A DNA stretch of 64,000 nucleotides from Clostridia bacterium (GCA_910576325.1 CAJTIM010000020.1:1-64000), one strand, 5' to 3'. Positions 17,350 through 24,001 are shown, counted from the first letter of the stretch. Program-made: numbers and translations. Notes: generated from the letters alone by a model not told the origin.

Positions 17350-17805
17350 TTATATCAGTTTCACCGCAGATAAACACGGCTCAAAAAATATTATGTAGTT
17401 ATCCACGGTGGTATATGGGCTGTACTTGTTTCGGTAGCATTGTAAAGCATCAGAAAGAAATTCTGGTGTTACTTCTAAAAATTCAGCTACTTCATACATT
17501 TCGGTTAAATGGGCCTCATATGCCCGGATAATGTTACGCAACCCAATTTGTTCATTGTAGGCCCACAATCTGGCTCGGAGTTCCTGTTTTCGGTTTCCGA
17601 CAACATCTTGATCAAGAATATCTCCAACAGTAGTATAGTGGTGACCAAGCTCCTCGGCCAGAACGCAGGCTTTTTCTGTTGGAGTCATATCTTTTCTGAT
17701 ATAAATGTTTTTACCTTTTATTCTGCCATCATAAGTCTGAAAGGGTTTTTCCTTAACAGTTAATCCTTCTTGACAAGCCATATCTATTAAAAAGTCATAG
17801 TTCAT
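17350..17805 (-). CDS. ImmA/IrrE family metallopeptidase-like protein
   Basis: A 151-residue protein next to the CI-like repressor, the usual partner that cleaves the repressor on induction. The zinc motif reads LAEELGHHYTT near residues 49-59: Glu replaces the first His of the usual HExxH (HELGHH). The same variant is, from memory, common in Clostridia phage ImmA proteins. The C-terminal half is helical and divergent. It is read with the repressor, 23 bases downstream of it. Peptidase activity is therefore plausible but not certain. Confidence 0.8.
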   Translation of the reverse strand: MNYDFLIDMACQEGLTVKEKPFQTYDGRIKGKNIYIRKDMTPTEKACVLAEELGHHYTTVGDILDQDVVGNRKQELRARLWAYNEQIGLRNIIRAYEAHLTEMYEVAEFLEVTPEFLSDALQCYRNKYSPYTTVDNYIIFFEPCLSAVKLI

Positions 17806-17828
17806 ATGTAGTACCTCTCCAAAACAAT

Positions 17829-18293
17829 TTAATCCAACATGCTGTCATCTTCGAGACGTTCTTCTTCTGTAAATTCCTTATCGGTTCTTTCGTGTGCGGC
17901 GTTTGGAGCCAGATAGTCGGGCTCCGGTTCCTTTACTATGGATATAACGTTATCCGGCTTGGTGTATTTTGCATCCAGCGTGAGGAGCCGGACGTGTTCG
18001 GTAGCAGTTTCTTTTCCTATGCCATTGAGTTGCTTATAATATTGCATGATTTTAGGAATTTTTTGTGACGGAAGTTCCATTATATCAGACTTTCCTACAA
18101 CCCATGCTGGATTTACGTTTAAGGCTATAGCAATTGCTTCAACGACAGGAAGTTTTATAGTAGTAATTTTTCCTGCTTCATAACGTTGTATTGTGGATTT
18201 TGTAACACCTACTTTTTTTGCAACGTCATCCAGGGTGGATTTCCTTAAGTTACGAGCATACTTGATTCTATTTCCGATTTCTATATTTGTCAT
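17829..18293 (-). CDS. CI-like XRE phage repressor
   Basis: A 154-residue protein with an N-terminal HTH_3 domain (about 4-60; DDVAKKVGVTKSTIQRYEAG) and an acidic C-terminus. The ATG at 18293 has AAGGTGG upstream; the longer frame to 18392 crosses the operator region. Transcribed leftward with immA, divergent from the Cro-like gene, with three operator copies between. It would hold the lysogenic state. Confidence 0.9.
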   Translation of the reverse strand: MTNIEIGNRIKYARNLRKSTLDDVAKKVGVTKSTIQRYEAGKITTIKLPVVEAIAIALNVNPAWVVGKSDIMELPSQKIPKIMQYYKQLNGIGKETATEHVRLLTLDAKYTKPDNVISIVKEPEPDYLAPNAAHERTDKEFTEEERLEDDSMLD

Positions 18294-18315
18294 ATGAACC
18301 ACCTTCCTAAAAGGA

Positions 18316-18414
18316 ATTATATTATATATTATCGCACAATGCAATAGATAAAATAAAAATATTGAAAAAAAGTTGCGCAGAGCTATTGACATATATGTTG
18401 CATAGTGCTACTAT
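18316..18414. promoter_or_regulatory. Lysogeny switch: divergent promoters with three operators
   Basis: Leftward promoter: TTGCAT (18344-18339), 17-base spacer, TATAAT (18321-18316). Rightward promoter: TTGACA (18386-18391), 17-base spacer, TACTAT (18409-18414). Operators resembling TTGCATAGTGCTA lie at 18332-18344 (minus orientation, covering the leftward -35), 18373-18385 (abutting the rightward -35) and 18398-18410 (between the rightward -35 and -10). A fourth, perfectly palindromic copy TTGCATAATGCAA is inside the end of the Cro-like gene near 18650. Confidence 0.8.
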
Positions 18415-18440
18415 GAGGAATAAAGAAAGGAGGAATTAAT

Positions 18441-18668
18441 TTGATTAACACGAATAAAATCAAAGGAAGAATGGCAGAATTGCAGATAACTCAAAAAGAT
18501 GTTGCTAATTCATTAGGGCTTGCACAGCCGACTGTTAATCAGAAAATAAATAATATTCGTCCTATGGATTTGAATGAAGCAGAAAAGCTTTCGGATTTAT
18601 TGTGCATTAAGCCAGAGGAATTTGCTGTATATTTTTTTTACAGAGAAAGTTGCATAATGCAAAATTAA
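18441..18668 (+). CDS. Cro-like XRE regulator
   Basis: A 75-residue helix-turn-helix protein: ITQKDVANSLGLAQPTVNQKINN (about 16-38). The TTG start at 18441 is chosen because AGGAGG lies 8 bases upstream and family members begin INTNKIKGRMAEL; the first in-frame ATG is 30 bases later without a good site. First gene of the rightward early transcript. Its final codons contain a fourth copy of the operator motif. Confidence 0.8.
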   Translation: MINTNKIKGRMAELQITQKDVANSLGLAQPTVNQKINNIRPMDLNEAEKLSDLLCIKPEEFAVYFFYRESCIMQN

Positions 18669-18712
18669 AGAAAAGAGGTAATTGGACACATAGAAGGGAG
18701 GAGAAAAGAATT

Positions 18713-18829
18713 GTGAATATCAGGGTAGTGGCAGTAATTGTTGCAGTAAGCTACTGTATTGGAAAAATTTTTGGAATTGGAGTAGGTACTGCAACATACT
18801 TAACACTATTAATTCTTTATAAAAGATAA
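18713..18829 (+). CDS. Small phage membrane protein (38 aa)
   Basis: GTG start with GGGAGGAG 7-8 bases upstream. The peptide is one or two hydrophobic segments with glycine-rich GIGVGT and a basic end YKR. Part of the rightward early transcript. No family recognised. Confidence 0.5.
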   Translation: MNIRVVAVIVAVSYCIGKIFGIGVGTATYLTLLILYKR

Positions 18830-18833
18830 GTAG

Positions 18834-19466
18834 TCAAAAGTGTTTATCTATGTATTTGAGAAGTGCAAATATAAAAATTGTTCCAATTGATAACATTATG
18901 AGTTTATTAACATCGTTAGCATCTTTATATATCAAATACAAACAAGCCATTAAACAAGCAAAAAGAAGCAAAGAAGCAATAAGCGCAATAAAGTATAAAA
19001 TAATTATGGATAAGATATAAAAAACAAAGTAACTCCAATGCTTATATTGATGCCGCATAATGCGATAGGAAATACTTCTGGTTTTTAATCCCAAACGATG
19101 GCATGTTTTATCATAAAGTTTATCAACATAGGAACAAAGCTGATTGAAATTCTTCTGAGAGGGATTTTGATTTTGTGAGCAGTAGTAAAAAAGTTCTAAT
19201 AATTTACCATCTGCAAGATATTTATTATCTTTAATAATTTGTAGCGAATTTTTAATATATTCTGGTTTAACCTCTTGATATAAGACGGGTTCAAGAGAAT
19301 TAAATAACGGAAATATTAATTTTTCATATCGTTCCCTTATGAAAGGAGTGGAGGTATCTTTTTTAAAGATGTAGATAGAGACGATTACAGTACAAAGAAT
19401 CCCTATAAAGTTTAGTAAATCAGAGTTGGTTTGTATATTGCTTGATAAAGAATTAAAAAAATTCAT
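18834..19466 (-). CDS. Phage membrane protein of unknown function
   Basis: A 210-residue protein with one hydrophobic segment near the N-terminus (about 17-33) and two at the C-terminus (about 140-195), separated by a soluble helical part containing Cys and Tyr. The ATG at 19466 has AAGGAG 9 bases upstream; the longer upstream frame is spurious. It is expressed leftward from the repeated promoter-hairpin element at 19485-19525, so it may be active in the lysogen. A superinfection-exclusion role is possible but only a guess. Confidence 0.6.
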   Translation of the reverse strand: MNFFNSLSSNIQTNSDLLNFIGILCTVIVSIYIFKKDTSTPFIRERYEKLIFPLFNSLEPVLYQEVKPEYIKNSLQIIKDNKYLADGKLLELFYYCSQNQNPSQKNFNQLCSYVDKLYDKTCHRLGLKTRSISYRIMRHQYKHWSYFVFYILSIIILYFIALIASLLLFACLMACLYLIYKDANDVNKLIMLSIGTIFIFALLKYIDKHF

Positions 19467-19484
19467 AAAGTGGTCTCCTTTTGT

Positions 19485-19525
19485 GTATTCGGCTCTGGCA
19501 GGAGCCTGTACATACAGTATAAGAA
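19485..19525 (-). repeat. Divergent-promoter hairpin element, copy 1
   Basis: Minus strand TTGCCA, 17 bases, TATACT, then at about +1 a hairpin GGCTC-CTGCCA-GAGCC (19491-19506) before the ribosome site of the 18834-19466 gene. Related copies lie at 20405-20470 and 21366-21425. Confidence 0.7.
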
Positions 19526-19596
19526 AAAGGGATGGTAATGGCAACAGAAATATTAGAGAACGGAGCCTTAACTTAACAGAGGGAAGGCTTAAGTAA

Positions 19597-19659
19597 ATGA
19601 CATTGGGGAATACTGACAAATTTCTTGAGCTAAGAATACTGGAGAGGGAGGAGGTGTAA
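19597..19659 (+). CDS. Truncated 20-aa copy of the 20015 gene start
   Basis: ATG preceded by TTAACTTAACAGAGGGAAGGCTTAAGTAA, written here in part: the segment TTAACTTAAC...GGCTTAAGTAAATGACATTGG is nearly the same as that before and over the start of the gene at 20015. After the first four codons the two diverge and this frame stops. It looks like the remnant of a duplicated gene start, or a short leader peptide for the gene 2 bases downstream. Confidence 0.4.
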   Translation: MTLGNTDKFLELRILEREEV

Positions 19660-19661
19660 AG

Positions 19662-19865
19662 ATGCCCTTTGTGACCAAAGCAGTGATAGAAAACTTTATG
19701 CGGAAACAAAACGACATGGAACGCAGAATAAAGAGGCTAGAGTTGATGGCTTTACAGGAAGCACAAAATAAGATGGCCAGTCTCCAGGATAAAGAGACTG
19801 GCCAAGGATACAAAGATGGATATCTAACTATTGAGGAAATCTTGAATAAGATTATTAAGACTTGA
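19662..19865 (+). CDS. Small phage early protein (67 aa)
   Basis: Helical, highly charged protein with a heptad-like stretch MRKQNDMERRIKRLEL that could form a coiled coil. ATG preceded by GGAGGAGGTGTAAAG. A 10-bp perfect inverted repeat (GGCCAGTCTC/GAGACTGGCC, about 19775-19804) sits within the coding region. No family recognised. Confidence 0.55.
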   Translation: MPFVTKAVIENFMRKQNDMERRIKRLELMALQEAQNKMASLQDKETGQGYKDGYLTIEEILNKIIKT

Positions 19866-20014
19866 AACGTCTTTGTCAATTAAGTTGTAAAGGCGGATTA
19901 ACATTGTAGCAATTTCAGGTGAAATTAGAAGATAAAAATCGTGGATTCCATGAAAAATAGAGCCGTTTTGCAAAGGGAAAAATTCTTAACTTAACGGAAG
20001 GAGGGCTTAAGTAA

Positions 20015-20257
20015 ATGACATTGGATTCAGAAGTAAGGGGAATACAAAAAATAGTCGCAGAATACAAGGATGAAAACAAAAGCGAGGTCAGCCTTGATAT
20101 TTGGTATGGAAAGGGGAGAAGAAAAAACATTCCATCCATGAAATTCAATGAATTAAGGAATGGATGGGTGTTGAACGAAAAGAAAAAAGATACAGCCCCA
20201 GACAAGTGCCAGGGCTGCATCTTGGGATTACTCAAACGCCTTTTTCACATCGCCTAA
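20015..20257 (+). CDS. Small phage early protein (80 aa)
   Basis: Soluble 80-residue product; charged N-terminus, tryptophan-containing middle (LDIWYGKGRRK, NGWVLNEKKK) and a Cys-x2-Cys near the end. ATG has GGAAGGAGGG upstream. Its 3' end overlaps the convergent gene at 20228-20398 by 30 bases, and carries a hairpin that serves as terminator of that gene. No family recognised. Confidence 0.5.
   Translation: MTLDSEVRGIQKIVAEYKDENKSEVSLDIWYGKGRRKNIPSMKFNELRNGWVLNEKKKDTAPDKCQGCILGLLKRLFHIA
20187..20225 (-). terminator. Terminator of the 20228-20398 gene inside the opposing coding region
   Basis: Minus strand stem AAGATGCAGCCC with GGGGCTGTATCTT, followed by TTTTTTC. Convergent coding and termination overlap here. 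Confidence 0.65.
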
Positions 20258-20398
20258 AGCGTTTAATACCATTACAGAAAGTTTATAAAGGTCATTTTCT
20301 GTAACGGGTCTGGATGAGTCTTCCGAAAAAAGAGCCATATCTTTTTTGAAATTCTCAATGGATTCGTCCAGATGATTTAAAATGGTAGTTTTGTCCAT
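20228..20398 (-). CDS. Small phage protein (56 aa), leftward
   Basis: Acidic helical peptide beginning MDKTTILNHLDESIENFKKD. ATG with AAAGGAAG upstream, transcribed from element copy 2 and ended by the hairpin at 20187-20225. Having a promoter, ribosome site and terminator makes it a credible gene. Function unknown. Confidence 0.55.
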   Translation of the reverse strand: MDKTTILNHLDESIENFKKDMALFSEDSSRPVTENDLYKLSVMVLNALGDVKKAFE

Positions 20399-20404
20399 AT
20401 ATCT

Positions 20405-20470
20405 TCCTTTCTTATATACTCGGCTACTGCAATAGCCTGTACAAGAATCATACCACAGAAAGGAAAAACA
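20405..20470 (-). repeat. Divergent-promoter hairpin element, copy 2
   Basis: Hairpin GGCTA-CTGCAA-TAGCC at 20422-20437 on the plus strand; the closing pair differs from copies 1 and 3 (C:G there, A:T here) in both arms, so pairing is kept. The flanking ACCACA-AAGG...GAAGGAGGT stretch matches copy 3. Confidence 0.65.
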
Positions 20471-20502
20471 AGGAAGATATTTAGAGGAAGGAGGTAGTAT
20501 AG

Positions 20503-20778
20503 GTGAGAATCAGAAAAAATCGAAGAGGTATGGATGTAGGTGATGCAACAGAAAGAGAAATCCTCCGCAGACAGATGGAGCTGCTTGCGGAGGGATCTAC
20601 TGATTACACATACGCATCAGACAATACGTATGCAATGATAAAACTTTACAAATTAATGTCAAAACCAAGGCTTTTTATCATTGATGTGCTGCTTTTTTAT
20701 TCTGTCGTAAGCATCTCGGTAATAATTATAAAGTTCTTCCGGGGTCATTTCTCCCTGAAGGCGGCTAACATAAACTAA
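20503..20778 (+). CDS. Small phage early protein, uncertain C-terminus
   Basis: GTG start with GAAGGAGGT 8 bases upstream. The N-terminal half (DATEREILRRQMELLAEGS) is charged and helical. The C-terminal half is hydrophobic but lies exactly antisense to a better-looking frame (20659-20796, minus), so this tail may be real or the product of an overlap. Function unknown. Confidence 0.45.
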   Translation: MRIRKNRRGMDVGDATEREILRRQMELLAEGSTDYTYASDNTYAMIKLYKLMSKPRLFIIDVLLFYSVVSISVIIIKFFRGHFSLKAANIN

Positions 20779-20796
20779 GAAGTGGCCTAATAGGAT
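20659..20796 (-). CDS. Possible small phage protein or remnant, minus strand
   Basis: Open frame without a standard start that reads FLVYVSRLQGEMTPEELYNY and continues for 20 charged residues to a stop. The segment looks like a normal soluble phage protein, better than the opposing hydrophobic frame. An internal ATG lies at 20746 but with poor ribosome-site spacing. It may be a truncated gene. Confidence 0.3.
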   Translation of the reverse strand: MLLGHFLVYVSRLQGEMTPEELYNYYRDAYDRIKKQHINDKKPWF

Positions 20797-20846
20797 TCAA
20801 TGGCAATAAAACAGAGCAGAGGGAATTGGGAAAGGAGGTGGTATAG

Positions 20847-21083
20847 GTGAAGATATCTGAAGCAGTCAAATTGGCAGTGGAACAGGGTAAGTATATCCAG
20901 AGGGAGGATATAGAGGGAGAAAATGGATCTTCTTTTCACCAAACAAAGATAAGGCCAACAAATTCTTATGGAGCTTGCATTGTTTATACATTTGACCAAA
21001 AAGGAAATGAGATCCACCACTGTAAGAACTGGAATCCATCAGCAGAGGATCTCATGGCTAGTGATTGGGTATTAACTGATTAA
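20847..21083 (+). CDS. DUF2829 / Thoeris anti-defence 2 (Tad2)-like protein
   Basis: A 78-residue single-domain protein. It begins MKISEAVKLAVEQGKYIQR and ends in NWNPSAEDLMASDW, the two hallmark blocks of DUF2829; the middle RPTNSYGACIVYTF fits the same fold. Characterised Tad2 proteins sequester the cyclic nucleotide signal of the Thoeris defence system. The GTG start has AAAGGAGGT upstream. It lies in the rightward early operon, where anti-defence genes are expected. Activity is inferred from family membership. Confidence 0.72.
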   Translation: MKISEAVKLAVEQGKYIQREDIEGENGSSFHQTKIRPTNSYGACIVYTFDQKGNEIHHCKNWNPSAEDLMASDWVLTD

Positions 21084-21103
21084 ATATCATGGTTTTTGCA
21101 CAG

Positions 21104-21352
21104 TTATACTCTTTCTTGGCATGATTGTATTCCTTTTTCAGACAAGAAAGTCATATAGGCAATACCATCACCAGGCTGAATAGTGACTAAGTCGCTATCG
21201 CTAAGAAGATACAAACATTTTGTAATGGTGTCATCTGAAACATCGGGGAAAATATTTCTGAAATAATCAAAATCAAAACAGTCTTTATTAGATTTGGAAT
21301 ATGATGTAACCATTGCCTGAAAAGCTTTATTAGCTAGTTTTTGAATTTCCAT
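21104..21352 (-). CDS. Small phage protein with winged-helix look (82 aa)
   Basis: ATG at 21352 with GAAAGGAGG 8 bases upstream, transcribed leftward from element copy 3. The segment DVSDDTITKCLYLLSDSDLVTIQPG followed by a hydrophobic strand (given here as key residues only: DDTITKCLYLL) resembles a small winged helix. Third member of the leftward genes that share the repeated promoter. Function unknown. Confidence 0.55.
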   Translation of the reverse strand: MEIQKLANKAFQAMVTSYSKSNKDCFDFDYFRNIFPDVSDDTITKCLYLLSDSDLVTIQPGDGIAYMTFLSEKGIQSCQERV

Positions 21353-21365
21353 AAAACAGCCTCCT

Positions 21366-21425
21366 TTCAATATACTTGGCTCTGGCAGGAGCCTGTAAAG
21401 AAAGTATACCACAAAGGAGAACTAG
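21366..21425 (-). repeat. Divergent-promoter hairpin element, copy 3
   Basis: Hairpin GGCTCTGGCAGGAGCC at 21378-21393 (plus strand), identical to copy 1, with TATACT just upstream on the minus strand. The rightward side (ACCACAAAGG...GGGGAAGGAGGTGGG) is like copy 2 and provides the ribosome site of the next plus-strand gene. Confidence 0.7.
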
Positions 21426-21463
21426 GGAACAGAGATTATTTAGGGGAAGGAGGTGGGATAGAA

Positions 21464-21631
21464 GTGGTAGGAATTATCGAAGTTCGGGGGCTTGGTGAAG
21501 CAGAAAAGGCAGCAGGAGAAATTTTGGAACATGTGGAAGCGATTAAGAGACTTCAAAAAGTTTTTTATGAGGTAGGTGTAAATGTTGTTTTAACGGATGA
21601 AGGAAAAGAAGAGATCACCAGTGGCAACTGA
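21464..21631 (+). CDS. Small phage early protein (55 aa)
   Basis: GTG start with GGAGGTGGG 10 bases upstream. The product is a short soluble peptide with GLGEAEKAAGEILEHVEAI as a helix and a C-terminal strand. The last codons form a terminator-like hairpin (about 21614-21641) ending TGATCTTTTC. No family recognised. Confidence 0.5.
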   Translation: MVGIIEVRGLGEAEKAAGEILEHVEAIKRLQKVFYEVGVNVVLTDEGKEEITSGN

Positions 21632-21671
21632 TGATCTTTTCACGGATTAACTTATAGACTTGGCAAAATCA

Positions 21672-21761
21672 ATGAGGGCATATCGATTTTCAGATTTAGA
21701 ACACGAAAAACGGATAAGAAGACTTGAAAATCTGATAGATGAATTACAGGGGGAAAAATGA
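21672..21761 (+). CDS. Micro-protein (29 aa) upstream of SPFH genes
   Basis: MRAYRFSDLEHEKRIRRLE then a short acidic tail; a charged single helix. Its stop overlaps the ATG of the next gene (ATGA), a sign that it is translated. No clear ribosome site was seen upstream. Confidence 0.45.
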   Translation: MRAYRFSDLEHEKRIRRLENLIDELQGEK

Positions 21762-21919
21762 ATCCAGTATTAGTTGTATTAATTCTTATTGGTGGCGGAT
21801 TGCTATGGCTTTTATGCTCATTTCTTTTCCGGCCAATAGGAAAAATATCAAAGAAACTTGTAGACGATGCGAAAGATGCGATGTTTGATGAAGAAGAAAA
21901 GGAGAATGAAGAAAAATGA
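21758..21919 (+). CDS. Small single-pass membrane protein (53 aa)
   Basis: N-terminal hydrophobic helix (about residues 3-22) and an acidic cytoplasmic tail ending EEEEKENEEK-like. Ribosome site GGGGG lies within the previous gene. It overlaps both the preceding micro-ORF and the following SPFH gene by ATGA, giving a tight three-gene unit. Likely acts at the membrane with the SPFH protein. Confidence 0.6.
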   Translation: MNPVLVVLILIGGGLLWLLCSFLFRPIGKISKKLVDDAKDAMFDEEEKENEEK

Positions 21920-22839
21920 AAAAAGGATTTCTAGGATCAATTATTTTGGCAGTGATAATTTTTGGTGGAATTATCGTGGGATTTACATGCATGAAAAAAG
22001 TTCCGGCCGGATATGTTGGGGTTGTGTATAACATGAACGGTGGAATTGATGGAGAGATATTGACGCAAGGATGGCATTTGGTCACTCCTACTAAAAAAGT
22101 CACTACATATTCCATCGGAATTGAACAGTCGTATCTTACGGCTGAAGATAAAGGCGATTCCGAAGCGGACGAAAGTTTTTCCACTCCAACGGCAGACGGC
22201 AAATCCTTAACGGTGGATCTTGAATTTTCATATAAATTTGATCAAGAGAGAATAGCTGATACTTTCATTATGTTCAAAGGTCAAAACGGCAAGACGGTTA
22301 AGGATACTTTCATTAAGCCCAAGATGCGTGCATGGACACAGGAAGTAACCGCCAAATATCCGGTAACGGATGTGTTCGGCGATAAGCGACAGGAGTTAAA
22401 CGAAGCATTGGATGTTTACCTGAAACAGAAGTTTGAACCTTATGGAATTATCATTGATACCGTTAATTTCACAAATATACAGACGGATGCGGAAACGTCA
22501 GCAGCAATCCAGAAAAAGGTAACAGCCCAGCAGGAGCTTGAACTTGCCAATATCGAAGCACGGACAGCGAAGGTTCAGGCAGATAAGGATAAGCAGGTTG
22601 CATTGATTGAAGCGGAAAAGAATAAGGAAATGGCTGAAATTCAGGCAGAGCAAGCGCAGATTAAGGCAGAGGGAGAAGCGGAGGCAAAGAGAATTTCTTC
22701 CGAAGCAGAGGCAGAGGCTAATCGCAAAATTGCTGAATCACTCACACCGGAATTAATCGAAAAGATAAAAATCGAGCAGTGGAACGGTGATGTACCACAG
22801 GTTCAGGGAAATGGAGTTCCGATTTTGAATCTTGAATAA
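21916..22839 (+). CDS. SPFH/prohibitin (band 7) family protein
   Basis: A 307-residue membrane scaffold protein: hydrophobic anchor at about 5-24, SPFH domain at about 27-190 (VPAGYVGVVYNMNGG is the typical start), then a long Glu/Ala/Lys coiled coil to about 275 as in flotillins and prohibitins. Prohibitin-like proteins form large membrane rings and can modulate proteases. Phage-borne copies have been proposed to alter the host membrane or protect against host FtsH. It ends at the hairpin 22873-22888. Confidence 0.9.
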   Translation: MKKGFLGSIILAVIIFGGIIVGFTCMKKVPAGYVGVVYNMNGGIDGEILTQGWHLVTPTKKVTTYSIGIEQSYLTAEDKGDSEADESFSTPTADGKSLTVDLEFSYKFDQERIADTFIMFKGQNGKTVKDTFIKPKMRAWTQEVTAKYPVTDVFGDKRQELNEALDVYLKQKFEPYGIIIDTVNFTNIQTDAETSAAIQKKVTAQQELELANIEARTAKVQADKDKQVALIEAEKNKEMAEIQAEQAQIKAEGEAEAKRISSEAEAEANRKIAESLTPELIEKIKIEQWNGDVPQVQGNGVPILNLE

Positions 22840-22872
22840 GAATACTATTTATATAGCTATAAAATGCAATAA

Positions 22873-22888
22873 AAGCCCTTCGGGGCTT
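22873..22888 (+). terminator. Short hairpin after the SPFH gene
   Basis: AAGCCC-TTCG-GGGCTT stem with a UUCG tetraloop, directly before the tRNA-like gene. There is no long U-run, so it may be a processing or weak termination site. Confidence 0.5.
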
Positions 22889-22889
22889 C

Positions 22890-22966
22890 GGAGCCATAGC
22901 TCAACAGGCAGAGCAATCAGCCCTCCCCCAATATGACATGTCCGGGTTCGACTCCCGGTGGCTCCA
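22890..22966 (+). tRNA. tRNA-like gene with degenerate anticodon arm
   Basis: Acceptor stem GGAGCCA/TGGCTCC with A at the discriminator, D arm GCTC/GAGC with GG in the loop, and T arm CCGGG-TTCGACT-CCCGG are all intact. The anticodon arm (about 22916-22932) gives only three of five pairs and a C/T-rich loop without U33, so no anticodon can be named safely; CUC is the formal reading. No CCA is encoded. It may be a pseudo-tRNA or a phage decoy. Confidence 0.6.
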
Positions 22967-23037
22967 TTACAGATGCGCAACTGTAAAGATGTACAACCAG
23001 TGATACATACAATTAAAAAAAGGGAAGGAGTAGCAAT

Positions 23038-23160
23038 ATGGAAGGGCTGGATATACAGAAAGCAGTAAATCTTCTTGCAGAACTCCTGGGAGAGCAAGAG
23101 GGGTATGATATTCAGATCATACTAGAACCGAAGGAAGAACAACAGGAGGCCACCGCATGA
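23038..23160 (+). CDS. Small acidic phage protein (40 aa)
   Basis: ATG with GGAAGGAG 8 bases upstream. Helical acidic peptide starting MEGLDIQKAVNLLAELLGE. The next stop-to-start stretch holds another ribosome site. Function unknown; it begins the second early block after the tRNA-like gene. Confidence 0.55.
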   Translation: MEGLDIQKAVNLLAELLGEQEGYDIQIILEPKEEQQEATA

Positions 23161-23262
23161 GTGGCCAGGAAGGACAAGCAATAAAATAAGCCCCACGCCG
23201 GGAAGCAGAAAGGGCCTATTTGGATCTTAATCCAATTATAGCAGATAAGGAGGAGATTGGGA

Positions 23263-23481
23263 ATGCCTTATTATAAAGTGTGCTCTTTCTGCGGTGCTCA
23301 TTTAGATCCTGACGAAAGGTGTGATTGTCGGAGGGCAAGAGGTAAATCAGATGGAAGTGGAGATTATGCAGGTGGAACTGAAGAATGGCAGTACGGAAAT
23401 CCGAGCGAAGGCAGCAGGCCCTCATTTAAAGGAGATATTAGAGCGGAAGAGCAGCAGGAGAGCGGAGCTGACGGTCTTTGA
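23263..23481 (+). CDS. Small zinc-finger phage protein
   Basis: Starts MPYYKVCSFCGAHLDPDERC and has a CDC triplet: a CxxC...CxC zinc-binding knob found as a short stand-alone protein before the HNHc gene in many Firmicute phages. ATG follows AGGAGATTGGGA. The C-terminal 45 residues overlap the start of the next gene in another frame and look unstructured. Confidence 0.55.
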   Translation: MPYYKVCSFCGAHLDPDERCDCRRARGKSDGSGDYAGGTEEWQYGNPSEGSRPSFKGDIRAEEQQESGADGL

Positions 23482-24001
23482 TGGTCGATTTATTACTCCC
23501 GAACAAAGAAAAAAAATCTATGCCATGATGAATGACATTGCCGCATGGACAGGCTATTATCCGGATGAAATGAAGGCTCGGATGAAGTATCTGTACATAG
23601 AGAAGACAGGGAAGGAGATGTTTAGTCTGGCTACATGCTCTATTGAGACGGCCAGACAGTTTTTGAATGTCATTATTGATTTTGCCTTGGAAAATAGTAT
23701 TCCGCTGCGGGAGAGTGGTATTGAGAGGACAGGCGATATATTTAACTATCTTGTGAGCTGTATCCATCATAAAAAATGTTGTATTTGTGGCAGGCCTGCG
23801 GATATCCACCATTTGGACGCGATAGGCATGGGGCATAACCGGATGGATTATGATGACGGCAAGAATGAGATTATAGCGCTTTGCCGGATACATCACACTA
23901 TTGCACATGCAAAAGGCAGGAAATCATTTTGCAGTCTGTATCATGTGTTTGGTGTACCTAAAATGTCCGTTGAATCTGCTTACCAGGGGATTTTTTTATA
24001 A
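23351..24001 (+). CDS. Putative HNHc nuclease
   Basis: About 216 residues, a phage-encoded nuclease-like protein of the putative-HNHc family found in early replication/recombination clusters. The C-terminal domain shows CCICGRPADIHHLDAIGMG and a second half-site with ALCRIHHTIAH, giving Cys/His metal ligands of an HNH core. The N-terminal 110 residues are the family-specific domain. Start is uncertain: ATG 23351 has AGAGG upstream; GTG 23321 and ATG 23366 are alternatives. Confidence 0.8.
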   Translation: MEVEIMQVELKNGSTEIRAKAAGPHLKEILERKSSRRAELTVFDGRFITPEQRKKIYAMMNDIAAWTGYYPDEMKARMKYLYIEKTGKEMFSLATCSIETARQFLNVIIDFALENSIPLRESGIERTGDIFNYLVSCIHHKKCCICGRPADIHHLDAIGMGHNRMDYDDGKNEIIALCRIHHTIAHAKGRKSFCSLYHVFGVPKMSVESAYQGIFL

